Program-made: the position numbers and the translations under genes | NCBI GenBank assembly: GCA_025716815.1 | Contig: JAIXMN010000001.1 | Location: 1,302,001-1,366,000 of the forward strand | DNA length: 64,000 nt | Direction: 5' to 3' | Origin: Dichotomocladium elegans | Lineage: Eukaryota > Mucoromycota > Mucoromycetes > Mucorales > Lichtheimiaceae | Notes under the pieces: model-generated | What the model saw: the letters and a program-made list of their open reading frames with translations, nothing else | Databases searched by the model: none | Told to the model about the DNA's origin: nothing | Shown here: positions 1-11,145 of the stretch, piece by piece | Numbering within the stretch: the first letter of the stretch is position 1 | How the letters are laid out: each line of letters starts with the position of its first letter

Positions 1-22
1 CACATTCTTCAACTTTTCCATC

Positions 23-120
23 ATGCCGCGCCATTCCAAAAACAATACGGCCTCGAGTGTTTTTACATACCATGAGGCCAAATCACTTGAATACGGTACG
101 AAAAAGGTGAGCGATATATC

Positions 121-157
<37 letters not shown>

Positions 158-1391
158 GAAAAAGCGTTTGTGAATCGCTGACTTGTATGCTGTGGCAAAA
201 AGCAACGGCTCGGACGTGATTCGTTCCGAGAATATAATGCGTGCTTCCTATGTCTCCAGACCGCACGTGATCCCGTAGCGTGTCCTGAGGGACATTTAGC
301 CTGCCGCGAATGCATGTACGAATCCATCTTGACGCAAAAGCAGGTGATTAAGCAGAAAAAGAAGCAACTCGAGCAACAGATCCAAGCACTTGAGGATGAA
401 AAGGAACGCACCGCAGAAGAAGCCCGACAGCATCTCCTTGAAGAGTTTGAGCGAACACAGGCATCGATGCTGGGCCGGCAACAGCAACAGAGACGGAAAC
501 AGCAGGAGGAGGGAAGAACATCTCCGGACAGCAGCATATCCGAGCGAACGCTTGTGGAAGGCATGTGTGCGTCCGAGCTTGTAACACTCACCTACTACGA
601 CTACCCTTCTTACTTTTACATGCAACAGACAATCCAGCAAACGATGATACCGCAACGGCAGGCAAAAAACGAAAATTCGAACTGACAGAAGAGATGATCA
701 AGGAAGCGGCTGATAAGGAATTGTCCAAGGCCTCGCAACGCCTTGCAGACGAAAAGGCCAGGAAATCAAATGGTTCCTCTAACTTTTGGATTGTAAGAAA
801 ATGAGCCGCGAGGTGGTGAATGAGTGAGTCATCAGGGCTAATCATTTCACAATCCTCTGCGGGACGGTGCGATCTAGCCTACCATGACTCCCGAGGCCGA
901 GAAGAAGCTCAAGGATGTCATTAAACCTGTCAACACCCAAATCTTGTGTACAGCAGCAAAGACACCTCACCCGGTCAGGTAATAATAACATGCCACGTGG
1001 AAGAAAGGCAAATCGGCTTGCTGATTGGCAATTGAATGGAAGCCTCAAGTCGTTGATCGATGTCAAGTTCCAGCTGGAAGAGTCGGGCAATACAAAATGC
1101 CAATGCCCTGCGTGCTTAAAGACCTTGTCGAACGCAGTCAAAATCTCTGGTATAAAAGCGGATGGATCTGATTAGAATGCGAGACTGACGAGATAGCTAG
1201 TGATGCGGCAGTGTGGACACGTCATCTGTAATTCTTGCGTGGATATGTTTGTAAAGAAGACAAAGCGATGCTATGTGTGCGAGACGAAGACAAAGTCAAA
1301 AGACATTGTCGACATGAGTCCGGAAGGCACCGGTTTTGCTAGCGGCAGTACGGCCGCGGTTGCGACCAAGTGGGATGTTGCTTTTCAATAA
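23..1391 (+). CDS. NOSIP-like U-box/RING E3 ubiquitin ligase
   Basis: Six-exon model of 336 aa: 23-106, 203-566, 629-792, 878-978, 1043-1149, 1201-1391. The N-terminus (MPRHSKNNTASSVFTYHE) matches the conserved start of nitric-oxide-synthase-interacting protein. It is followed by a cysteine cluster (ACFLCLQTARDPVACPEGH), a charged coiled coil rich in Q/E/K (about residues 55-130), the conserved FWIPTMTPEA segment, and a C-terminal half U-box (CQCPACLKTL, QCGHVICNSCV). NOSIP proteins are E3 ligases found with late spliceosome complexes in eukaryotes; that role is known for the family and inferred here. The end of exon 2 is uncertain: a GT donor after 566 or a GC donor after 560 both keep the frame. 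The ATG at 23 is close to the window edge but aligns with the family start. Confidence 0.88.
118..157. repeat. (TA)n(GA)n microsatellite in NOSIP intron 1
   Basis: An alternating TA run passes directly into an alternating GA run inside the first intron of the NOSIP-like gene. It is simple-sequence DNA with no coding role seen. Confidence 0.85.
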
Positions 1392-1718
1392 AAACCATCG
1401 GCACGGCTCATTCAAGCCTGTAGACACTCCCTCCCACCCACACACTCTCTCTCTTTCTCTCGTTTCTTCTGTATGCGCGGAGCTACACAGCGAAAAAGGT
1501 TTCGTGGACGAGACAAACCCCCTAGCACTCTGCTCCTCTTTTTCAGCAGCGCCCCCCTCCTTTTTTTTTTTTGTTGGGGTCCATGCCCATATTGTCTGTT
1601 GAAGACCGACCTTTTCTTCTTTCTCTTCTTGCACCACATGCACCACCAAGAACGTACAAATAGCAATCCCTCTGCGCTTTTTTCTCCGTCACGGTCCATC
1701 TGTGCCTCTTCCCCGACC

Positions 1719-1991
1719 ATGACACCCGGTCCTGCGTCGCCGCACTGCTTGCAGCAGCAGCAGCAGCAGCACAGCAACAATGAGGAAGAAGAAGAAGAAG
1801 AAGAAGAAGAAGACGATCCTTCAGAGGATGATGCTTGTTCGCAAAGTCCAGTGAATCAACGTCGCAACGGCCGTCGCAAGATCAAGATCGAGTTTATCGA
1901 GGACCGGTCCCGACGTCACATCACGTTCTCCAAACGCAAGGCGGGTATCATGAAGAAGGTACGAGCGAGACGTGCGCGTGTGCTGTGTACG

Positions 1992-2023
<32 letters not shown>

Positions 2024-2349
2024 ACGCGATAGATAAGAAGAAAAAATTTCAAATGTGTAGCCCTACATACATACATACATACATACCCCCCCCTCTCTCT
2101 CTCTCTCTCTCGTACGCACGCATGCGCGCGCGCGCGCGAAAAAATTGGTTCTCTTCTCTTCTCCCCCTTTTGCTGATACGTACATAGGCCTACGAGCTCT
2201 CGGCGTTGACAGGTACCCAGGTCCTCTTGCTCATCGTGTCCGAAACCGGTCTCGTCTATACATTCACCACGCCAAAACTCAAACCGCTCGTGACCAGACC
2301 CGACGGGAAAAATCTCATCCAGTCCTGCTTGAGCACACAGAATCAATAG
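1719..2349 (+). CDS. SRF/MCM1-type MADS-box transcription factor
   Basis: Two exons, 1719-1958 and 2188-2349, give 133 aa. After a poly-Q and poly-E/D leader (about residues 8-40) comes an SRF-type MADS box: RRKIKIEFIEDRSRRHITFS, KRKAGIMKK, then AYELSALTGTQVLLLIVSET and the SAM-like extension GLVYTFTTPKLKPLV. The protein stops shortly after (NLIQSCLSTQNQ), so it is little more than the DNA-binding and dimerisation core; MCM1 of yeast is also short. An upstream in-frame ATG at 1638 would add 27 residues. The intron splits the MADS helix between KK and AY and carries several microsatellites. Family members bind CArG boxes and control mating, cell cycle or cell wall genes; targets here are unknown. 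Confidence 0.9.
1997..2138. repeat. Compound microsatellites in the MADS intron
   Basis: The 229-nt intron of the MADS gene holds a run of (GA)n, then (ACAT)n, a C tract, (CT)n and an alternating (CG)n tract near 2123-2138. All are visible by eye; no gene or RNA is suggested. Confidence 0.85.
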
Positions 2350-2583
2350 CAGCTATATCGAGCAATAGAAGGGTGTTATGTGGGTGAAAAATAGTACTGT
2401 TAGTGTATTAGAATTGCAGACAGCAAAAGAAAAAGAAAAACAAAACAAATAATAGTAAGTTACTTGACACGACTAATTTTGGGGGATAGAGGGAGAGATG
2501 ATAGTGATATTAGTTAGTACGGAAAAGATGTGGGTGGGTGAGCGTATTAGGGAATGAACAATCATTGAGAGTTTGTCTTGTCT

Positions 2584-3725
2584 TTACTCCTCCTTGTATT
2601 CCAGAACCGTACGGAAGACATAATCCCAGAACTTGGAGGTGATGCCATAACCGAGGTCGAAATCCTTGTAATGATGCGCCAAGTGGTACTTTTTCATCTC
2701 CTTGAAATGGAACTCGAACACTTTGGCGTGGTGGAGGTAATAGTGCACGCAGTCATAGAGGATGTATCCAAAGAACCCGCCCGCAATGACACCGTATGCG
2801 ACTGCGGGTGGAAACAGGGCGTGGCCAAGTCTGGTGAGCGGGTAGGAAATGAACACATTCAGGGCAGGCGGCATCACCAGCCGAAGTCTAGGTCAGAAAC
2901 TCCGACGTCAGCATCTTTTGTTGAACGAGCACTTTTTGATGCTACACTACCGCTTCCTTTTCAAACATACCTATCCATCGGTAGATAATGGTGGAATCCA
3001 TGCAACGTAAAGTGGAGGGTAAAAGCAATCTGATGATCAGGTAAATAGTTGTCGACGTGGAAGAGGAATCGATGGAGGCCATACTCCAGTAGACTCCAGA
3101 TAAAGACGCCGAGAGCGAATGAGAGGGCACTCACTCCCCCCATGTGGCCCGCGTCGAGTGATTGCTTAAGATTGTAGGCCACCACAGGAAGCCAAACGAT
3201 CGGGACGACGTACCAGGCTGTTTTGCTAAGCGGCTCCAGTAACGGATGGCCAAAGAACTGTGCAGAATAGGGCAAGTAGCGAGGCTTGTGGACCTGTTCG
3301 AGGTAGAATTCTTTCGTAAAATTGGAGCGCAGCATTTGTGGGATGAGCGGCTTGCGCAAATCAAGGAACTGGTTCTTCTTGGCATCTAAGGCCAGATCTG
3401 TCTCGCGTGGATGGAAATCTTCATTTGTATAATCTTCATCATCCTCCCCGTCGTCTGCGGCGGTAGCTGCGCCGCTGTTTGTCAGAGCACCAACGCAATA
3501 GTCATTAAGAATTTCATAGGCCGCATCCGAATGGGCATGCTCCAGAACATCCCGCATAATCGCCGAGACATCCTTGCCAGCATATTCCAGAATAAGGTCA
3601 TCGCCTCCGGGATGATCGCGGATGAACTCGGTTACATCGTACACTTTGCCGTCGACAATCACCCAGCAGGACTTGGCACTGTTATGTTTTGCGACTTGTT
3701 CTGGGGTATGCAGCTTGACTGTCAT
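2584..3725 (-). CDS. SCS7: Fatty acid 2-hydroxylase (Scs7/FA2H type)
   Basis: Two exons on the minus strand (3725-2971, 2887-2584) give 352 aa. An N-terminal cytochrome b5 domain carries the haem motif HPGGDD (about residue 39). It is followed by membrane helices and the sterol desaturase/hydroxylase histidine boxes [21 protein letters not shown] and HLAHH, which ligate two irons. The junction [10 protein letters not shown] is conserved in the family. The enzyme hydroxylates the C2 of very long fatty acyl chains of ceramides in the ER. The ATG at 3725 ([10 protein letters not shown]) is preferred because the b5 fold starts there. The gene converges on the MADS gene with 234 bp between ends. 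Confidence 0.93.
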
Positions 3726-4834
3726 GCTATTTCGGAAGAGGTACAAAGATAGAAGCGAAGGATGTCAGACAAGGCAAGGGAAAAAGGTGAGAGGGAAAAA
3801 GGGAACTAGGGTTTCTAAAAAAAAAAAAAAAAAAAAAGAGGAAGCGGAACTGGACACAGAAACTTTCCCTGTCGGGATGATTTCTACCTCCGCCTCGCCC
3901 GATTCAGCAGAAACCGATCTTCCCGAACAAACACCACGCCACCCGGCCCCCTCCCACACAGTTCGTCTCAGGGCTTTGAAACTATTTGTATCTCTTCATT
4001 CCCCCCCCCCGATGTCGAGCGTCCATTTTTGATAGAGGACACTCGGTTCCCTGCTAAAAGGGCATATTGCCTCCATTCTGGCATTGGTTGACGCCTCTTT
4101 CTCTCTTTCGAAACTGTTCATCTTCACCGGCACCCACAGGGTAGCAGTTAAGCAGCATAAAGAAAGGAAAAGGTCAGCACACACACGTGATCGCGGTAGA
4201 CAGCGAATGGGCCAAGTGACACTATGGACCATCCGGACAAGTCGGGAGTCCACTGGGTCGTTTGATAATGGTGAAAAAGAGAGAGGGAGATAAAAATCGG
4301 ACCACTCCCTATTGAAAGACGGCGCTGCTGATGTGTGTGTGCGTGTGCATGGATTGGGCCAATCTTCTCATCAACTACATACAGTACCCTTTCCCGCAGC
4401 CGAGAATTTGACAGTGACGCTTTTGTAACCTGGACAGTGGTTTAGTAGCATCAGATGCAACGTTGTTCTTCGACTTGCCTTTCTCTCTCTCTCTCTCCCG
4501 TTACGCCCAGGTGCGACTCTGTTCGAGTATAAACATCATTGCCCGTTCATCCTACTGTACGTACTTTGGTCCAGCCTGTTGTATGTCTTTTTAGAGTTAT
4601 CGGCGTCCGCCCTCTGGCCAGCAGGCCTATTGCTGAATACTTCTGAGATTCTTCGATCTTTGAGAAGATAATGAATTGGGTGCTATCTTGGATAGGGACA
4701 AAGCTTTCACTCTTGACGTTCTGATGGGCCCAAAGTGAATGCCTTTCGGGGCTTGGATGTCGAAATTTCTTTTTTCGTCTGCAGCAGCTGTCTGCCTTTT
4801 TTTTTTTTTTGTTGGTTCATACCTAGTGCGATCC
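3726..4834. other. Divergent intergenic region
   Basis: About 1.1 kb lies between the starts of the FA 2-hydroxylase (-) and EBP2-like (+) genes. It holds A, C and CT tracts (for example 3819-3837 and 4482-4498) but no convincing open frame. It presumably carries both promoters. Confidence 0.6.
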
Positions 4835-5837
4835 ATGGGCAACAACGAGGAATATATTGTTGAAGAAGATACGGGCGAGTGGGGTATTTCCCTCGAGGAT
4901 CTTGGAGAAAGTGACATTGACGATGAAGATGGCGATATGGTACTTGAGCAGCATCTTACCGTCTACAACAAAGTAAGCCATAACGCGCGCTGTTCAACAC
5001 CAAATGCTTCACAATCGATTGACCATTTTGCTCAAGGCAGCGCTAGAACGTCTCTTGGACGATTTTAAACTGACCGATCTCGAGCCATTGGATGTCATTT
5101 CCGTCACCACGGATAAACCTGTGGAGATCAAGGATGTTTATGACGATCTGTCACGCGAAGAAGCATTCTTCAATCAAGCGCTTGCGGCTGCGCGCCATGT
5201 CCGACAGCAAACCGAAGAATTGGGTTTGCCGTTCTTGCCCGAACCTGGTCAAGGAGATCTAACCATCAGGGTATGGGCAAAGCTGAATTGTGTTCTGTTT
5301 TTTTTTTCAGAAGGAGGAATCTAATGTTGATGTACTTGCACAGGATTACAAGAAGAAGAAAAAGAGCAGTGGCGCACCACAAGCCATATCAAAGCGGAAG
5401 GCAGCGGCTGAAAAGGAAGAGAATGAATTTATTGATCAAATGAAATTAGTCAAGCGAAGTAAGTTGTTGCGCTCTCTCTCTCTCCGTGTGTGTTTGTGCG
5501 AATGAGACTAGGTTGGAGAGTGTGTGGGGGGGTGGGGGGGGAGAAGCCTACGATGCATGATGCTAAGAACCAACTGGGAAATGGACTAATCTTCATTGCA
5601 GAGCGGAAAGAAGCGAAGGATATGGACGACTTCACATTGGACGTCGATTATGATCTGGACGAGCTAGAAGACACTGACCGGAAAAAGAAGTATCAGCGCA
5701 ACTCGCCCAACGTCAAATTGAACCGGAAATCAGATGGATCGGGCAGGCAGAAGCCCCTGCAGTCGACTCTCAAAAGGAAAGCTCCGAAGAAGCGACCGGG
5801 CAAGGCACGACGAGCGGCCATGAGGAACCGCCGCTAG
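4835..5837 (+). CDS. EBP2: EBP2-like rRNA-processing protein, short core
   Basis: Four exons (4835-4972, 5037-5270, 5344-5458, 5602-5837) give 240 aa. The acidic start, the segment DDLSREEAFFNQALAAAR, and the basic tail KKRPGKARRAAMRNRR resemble EBP2, a nucleolar factor for 60S subunit assembly. The piece EKEENEFIDQMKLVKRKRK fits the family's lysine-rich middle. Oddly, the family's best conserved block (a DYFAEM-like stretch with a following helix) is absent: after GLPFLPEP the frame reaches an intron and resumes at DYKKKKK. The chosen acceptor at 5343 has a CTAAT branch-like site upstream; the acceptor at 5310 would leave a 40-nt intron. The start is uncertain because an in-frame ATG at 4739 or an upstream exon is possible. 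Confidence 0.62.
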
Positions 5838-6052
5838 CATCCTTTCATTCTTGCATTTTCTTTTCATCCATTCAATGAGCAAATTGATATTCCCCGCCGC
5901 AGCCAGGCCTTGCCTTGCCTTTTTCCCCTGCAACCACTTTTTAACAACAACAGCATCCATGCCTCACCTTGTCAGGTACATGCGGTCATATTTTGAATGG
6001 CTGATGCAACCAAAACAATAAAAATACGATACTTGTATTACTGCATGGTGAT

Positions 6053-7155
6053 TTATACGGTCGATGAGTTTTTCCGACCCGAATGGAGTTCTGTCAAAAC
6101 AATGACCTCCTGGTGCTGCTTGATTTCTAATTTGAGTGGTCTGCTGATGTTGACAGGCTCTAGGACCTTTTCTAATACTGGGATTTCGGCGTAATGGGAA
6201 GTGACTACATAGGGTGGTGAGGCTCAATGATTCGTCCACTGGCCGCTTGCCCGTGTCTGCTCCCTTACCCCAATGAAGCACCAACGCTACGATCGTGAGA
6301 TCCTAACGATCGGGGAGAGCGATAGGCAGAGTGTGAGTGTACGCACACACACACACACATCTATAAAATAGACATACCAAGGTACATATGCTCAGCGAAA
6401 CAAGGCCCCGTTCTCGACCTCCACGCCAGATCATGACGAGATAATTCACGGTTGCTGTCATGCAAGGTACTGTGGATGCAAAAATATTTCGTTTTGCCAT
6501 GAGGATGAGCGTTGAGGCCTGCTGCGACCTGCGCTGCCGGATCGTTGGATAAAAGGAAAGCTTAGTAAATGCGCCGATGCAGAGGCCCAGGACGAGCAGG
6601 TCGTAGCACAGGGCGGGTATGGAGGCTTCGCGAGAATAGCCAACGATACAGTGATATGCCATGTCCGGGTCCACCTCAACCGTCCTGTGCATCACCACGA
6701 CGATCATGATGGCGACATAGGGCAACAATAGCGCGGTCCCGCCCAGATAGATCGGCGACCGCAGTCGAGGTGTCTCGGGGACAGAGATGATGTAGATCTA
6801 TGTATCGAGACTGGACATGATCAGTAGAAATGGAATTTAAGGTTATATCTGTATCCATCTATACCTTTTCCATAAAGTAAAGACAAAGAGAGATCCTTGC
6901 GAGCATATAGACCACAGAAGCAGTGAAAAACCCGAGCATACAGGAGAGATGGTTTCCATTGTTCGTGCTGACCGCCATACATGCAATCAGCTGAAATATC
7001 CAGACGAGCAAGTAGAACACCAAGGTCAGGCTTCGGACATAGACAATCGGACCTTCGACACCGGCGATCTTGCGTCCAAAGATAAGAGACACAATGGTGA
7101 TGCATCCGACGCTGTTGATTTCGGATAAGATTTCCCATTTATCGGGAGTATACAT
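6053..7155 (-). CDS. Seven-helix integral membrane protein, Mucorales-type
   Basis: Four exons (7155-6865, 6797-6378, 6302-6269, 6204-6053) give 298 aa. The protein starts MYTPDKWEILSEIN and has about seven hydrophobic segments: two or three before residue 95, others around CYDLLVLGLCIGAFTK and TVNYLVMIWRG, and the last around DLTIVALVLHW. It ends in a charged cytosolic-looking tail (VTSHYAEIPVLEKVLEP). The overall plan, with the tail HWVTSHxAE, is like a multi-copy receptor-like family I recall from mucoralean genomes; no function is established. The small third exon (34 nt) is supported by exact phase and by continuity of the last helix. A TTTCAG directly before the ATG leaves open an additional 5' exon. 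Confidence 0.7.
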
Positions 7156-7537
7156 GCTGAAATCGACCCAGGGTAAAAGAAAAAAAAAACAATACGAGAG
7201 AGCTGTTCAAGGAAGGGCGATAAGCAAAAACCGCCATCTTGTTACTTTTAAATAGGAGAGTCTCTGTGCGACACAAGTTGCCAAGCTACTTGAAAGAAAG
7301 TCGCAAGGTTGAATTAAGTGTAACAAAGATTCGCCATCGCCCGAAGAGAGTGCGGATTTTTTTTTTCCTGCTGAACCGGACAAAGTGGGGGAGAGATGAC
7401 GATTTTAATAAATGATAAAACGTTTGGTTCGGTCTATGGGAGATGGATTTTTCGAAATAATAACAATAAAGAAAACAGGGAGAAAAGAAAAGAGGACAGC
7501 AAAAAAAAAGACGCACGTGGCGGCAAGACGATAACAT

Positions 7538-8688
7538 TTAACGCTTGACCCTAAAGAAACAGAAGAAGAGAATGGTCAGTCTTATGCGGATCTCGCAATT
7601 GATTCTCAAAAGACAATACCAGGTGTATCTTGCACGGGCCTTTCGCTGACCTTCCTTCTTACGCTCGACCACTCTTGGATCACGAGTGATGCAGCCAGCT
7701 AATGGGTGGATGGGGGGAGGGGGAAGAAAGAGGTCAGAACGGTTGATAGATGCAAAAAGGACCGGCTGTATACCTTTGCGAAGAGTAGGCTTCAGTTCGT
7801 GGTTGTGGGTCAACAATGCTCTACCGACACCGAGTTTGATCGCCTGGGCTTGACCTATAGCCCCTGTTGTTAAAAGACCTGGCTGGTTCCCCTTGCGGGT
7901 GGGTTTTCCCTCCCTTCCTTACCTGTGCTTCCACCACCGTTGACAAGGGCCCACACGTTGTAGTTCTGCATATTCTCGGTGACCTCAAGAGGGAGAGTGA
8001 CCTCGGCACGATCGACAGGGCGCTGAAAGTATTCATGAAGGGATACACCGTTGACGAGCACCTGGCCGTCGCCTTCAACGACCCAGCACCGCGCACTCGA
8101 CTCCTTTCGTCGACCGACTGCATATGCACGACCGAGCGCATCGAGGGACTTGACGTTCGCTGCCCTGTCCTGCTCAGCCGCATCATAGCGGCGATAGGGC
8201 TGGAGGGCCTGCTCCACAGGCTCCGGGAGAGGCTTAGGGAGCGACGCGAGTCTGTTCAGGTGGAGGACGATCTTGCGCCACTGCGATGTTTTGAGCGGGA
8301 TGGCGAGCATTTGCTCCATCTTTTCGCGCAACTTCCAATGCTCGGCTACAGTCGAAACGTGCTCTTCTTCTGTGCCATTTTCTGCTGCTGAATCTCCTGC
8401 AAGCACAGGAGCCTCGCCCTCCCAATGCTCATACTTTTTATAAAGTGCATCGAGTTCAATAAGAAGATCATTGTACTTGTAATTGCCAGTAAAGTAGGAA
8501 ATGGAGACGGGCTTTTCGCGAATGTCAAGGAGATCGTCGTCGCGGGGGCGGGCCACGGTCGCCGTACTGGCAAATCGAGCCGTTGTGAGGTTGCGAGGAG
8601 CAATCGTCGTGGCTGCAGTAGCCAATGCACGTGAGCAGGTCGTCGTCGACAGGCGTGCAAGGCTGGTCCGTAAGGCGAATGCGGCCAT
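7538..8688 (-). CDS. MRPS9: Mitochondrial small-subunit ribosomal protein uS9m
   Basis: Four exons (8688-7923, 7863-7774, 7698-7620, 7550-7538) give 315 aa. The N-terminus is rich in Ala, Arg, Ser and Thr, as expected of a mitochondrial presequence. The C-terminal third is a uS9 domain: [49 protein letters not shown] and [18 protein letters not shown]. The extreme C-terminal lysine-arginine that reaches the decoding centre in uS9 proteins is coded by a separate 13-nt exon (VKR, stop). The middle region matches the long extension typical of fungal uS9m. It lies on the same strand as the seven-helix gene, with 382 bp between. Confidence 0.92.
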
Positions 8689-10119
8689 GGCTTTATTGTT
8701 TTTTTTTAACTTCTTGCCGGAAGGTCGAGGCGGTGAGGGAGCGGGGGGACTGCAGAGGCGGAGGGGATAATCGTTCACCCCTTCGTTTTTTTTTTTTTTT
8801 TACCTCTCCACTCATCACTCAACAACCCCCCTTCCCCCCCGGTTTGGGTGTCCGAAAGAGTCACACTCATTCGGAGGGCTGTGAGGAGAGTGTGGCTTAT
8901 ATGCTGTGTAAAGAACTTTTTTTTCCCTTCCTTCAACACATGGTAACAATGTGTTGGCCCAAGCGAGGAGACTTATTTTAGTGTGAATACATCAATCGCT
9001 TCATACACCTAGTGAGTATGTTGGGGGGGATGATGTTTAGTGCGAGAGAAGGTTTGGGGGTGGTTTGGTATCATAGAGGCTAATAGATCCATGGACGTTG
9101 ATAAGGCAACAGATGATGGATCTGAAACCTACCAGAGGGGGTGGGGAGTCGCAAATTGCCTGACATGTCCTAGACCAAAGGGAGTGGAAAACAACAAACG
9201 GCAAAGTGGCGGCAAAATTAATGGCGTATATGTGAACTTTAATTTTTCTTTGTTCAGCGTGGTCCTAGAATCAATACTTTCCTTCGGAGCAGTCAGATGA
9301 GCTGGACAAGCTCTCCAGAAAGGCTATGAGGCAAGTCTCAAGCGACTGGTGGACGGGGCGGGGATGCCGGAAGGGAGGGATGCAAGAAGCGATTCTTCTC
9401 TTGGAGAGGGAATTCGTTAGAAGGGTTTTCTAGCGTGTGGAGGCGTAAATAGATGGGGGATCATCTCTTGCAACAATGGCGCAAGGCAATCTGTACATTA
9501 ATTGTGCTCCAAGCGATGCTGTGATTACCATAAGCATACTATTGGTATGAAGAAAAGCCTCCTCTACGTTGATGGACTTCTCTAGCAACTATCATGTTAC
9601 TGTGTCGGTGCCTCGATGAAATACACCGAGCTCATCCCTCATTGGCCATGATCAACCTTTCCACGGGTCTTCCCTTTGAATAAAGGTCGGACGGATTCTT
9701 CGCTGCCGATTTAAAAGGATAGATGAAGATGGCTGTCATGTGGAAAAAAAAAACACTCGAGATTTGGTCTTGAGAAAAGTATAAGGAGATCGGTATAGAG
9801 CCGAAGTCTTCATATGTAGTGTTGCACAACACAACGCATGAGTTCTTCGTCCCTCGGAGGATCGGCTTACGAACCCCGGCGAACGAAAAGTGTTATCGTT
9901 TTCCTTTTCGGGGCATTGTGTTCACAGGTCAAACTGCACCTCTCTCTCTTCATCGACCCCCCAACGCACATACACACACATACATACACATACACCAATA
10001 TACCCGTCACCTCCTTGCGCGTCTGATAGAAATATAAAAAGGGGGGTGCCCTTCGTGTTCCGATACAGTTTCCTTTGCTCCCTTCCCCTAATTGCTTCAG
10101 ATCCCCCCTTCGCTTCAGC
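8689..10119. other. Divergent intergenic region, 1.4 kb
   Basis: The region between the starts of uS9m (-) and the hypothetical gene at 10120 (+) holds poly-T, poly-C and CA-rich tracts and no reading frame with protein-like composition. Both promoters must lie here. Confidence 0.6.
10033..10040 (+). promoter_or_regulatory. TATA-like box
   Basis: TATAAAAA lies about 80 nt upstream of the ATG at 10120, in a pyrimidine-rich leader. Position and sequence fit a TATA element, but no transcription start is known. Confidence 0.4.
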
Positions 10120-11145
10120 ATGGCACTCGACTTTTTATCCAGTGACATTATCTTTCCTTCCGACTCGAGCGAACCCAAGCTCGCAACAGGGATTGTCACC
10201 AAACTGCCAGAGCCCGTCGATTGGGCCTTCCACGACTATTATAGTACGGCTTCGGAAAAGGCAGCGATGCCTTTACACAGTCTCACGGACTATTGCAATC
10301 TCGAGTCTCTTCAGAAAAGCAGCAGCAACGGCAGCGGTAGCGGTAGCAGCAGCAGCAGTAGCGGTAGCAGCAGCAGCAGCAGCAACAACAATAACAACGT
10401 GAAGAAGACATCATCCCAAGGAGATCAAATTGGTCCGTCTCCTCCGACACAGGACCACCAGCAATATTTAAGGGCCATTCTCTGCGGCGCGCTCGAGACG
10501 GTCAACAATTCAATGCAAGACAACCATCTCACCCGACTTGACAAGATGGTCGACATAACCACTGCAGCAAAGGAAGAGAATTGGCGATGGGAGGACGATA
10601 TCATGAGCAACTCCTCGGGCTTTTCTTTTCCATATCAGCACCGACCGCTTACGCTATCGTCTGGTGCAGGATCATTGGCACCTCAGGATAATGATCATGA
10701 TGGCGATCCAGACTATCCGTCCCCAGTCTATGTGGAGGATGCCGAAGAAGATCTCATGTCATCCGGTCTTACATCGTTCATCATCTCAGCCTTACCACCT
10801 CCGCCACCCACGCCACCGTTGGAGGACGAGGATGTGCTCGGCTTCTCACCACCATCACAAAACGACCGGGTCCCATACTTCTATTCGACGCCGTCACCTG
10901 TGACACCAGCAGCAGCAGCAGCAGCAACAGCAGCAACGCATGTAAATCAAGACAGACGAGGCAAGCCGGCGATTGCAAAGTCGACTGTGTGGCAAAACTT
11001 GGTGAGTCGGCTCAAGAAGAATCTCACTTCACCGCGCGCAAGCAACAGCCACAACAACAAGAAGGAAATGATGGGCCCTTCAGCAACACAACCCCATCTG
11101 TCATCGAATCCATTGAAGCGATTGTTCAAGACACGTCTGCATTGA
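10120..11145 (+). CDS. Hypothetical low-complexity protein
   Basis: Single open frame of 341 aa with an ATG after a TATA-like box. It is mostly disordered: a Ser/Gly and Asn run (about residues 68-92), a Pro stretch (PPPPPTPP) and an Ala run (PAAAAAATAATH). Ordered islands are the start (MALDFLSSDIIFPSD), a helix-like segment QQYLRAILCGALETVNNSM (about 109-127), and the basic C-terminus with WQNLVSRLKKNL and NPLKRLFKTRLH. There is no signal peptide or membrane helix. I do not recognise a family. Its composition resembles regulatory or scaffold proteins, which is only an impression. Confidence 0.65.
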   Translation: MALDFLSSDIIFPSDSSEPKLATGIVTKLPEPVDWAFHDYYSTASEKAAMPLHSLTDYCNLESLQKSSSNGSGSGSSSSSSGSSSSSSNNNNNVKKTSSQGDQIGPSPPTQDHQQYLRAILCGALETVNNSMQDNHLTRLDKMVDITTAAKEENWRWEDDIMSNSSGFSFPYQHRPLTLSSGAGSLAPQDNDHDGDPDYPSPVYVEDAEEDLMSSGLTSFIISALPPPPPTPPLEDEDVLGFSPPSQNDRVPYFYSTPSPVTPAAAAAATAATHVNQDRRGKPAIAKSTVWQNLVSRLKKNLTSPRASNSHNNKKEMMGPSATQPHLSSNPLKRLFKTRLH

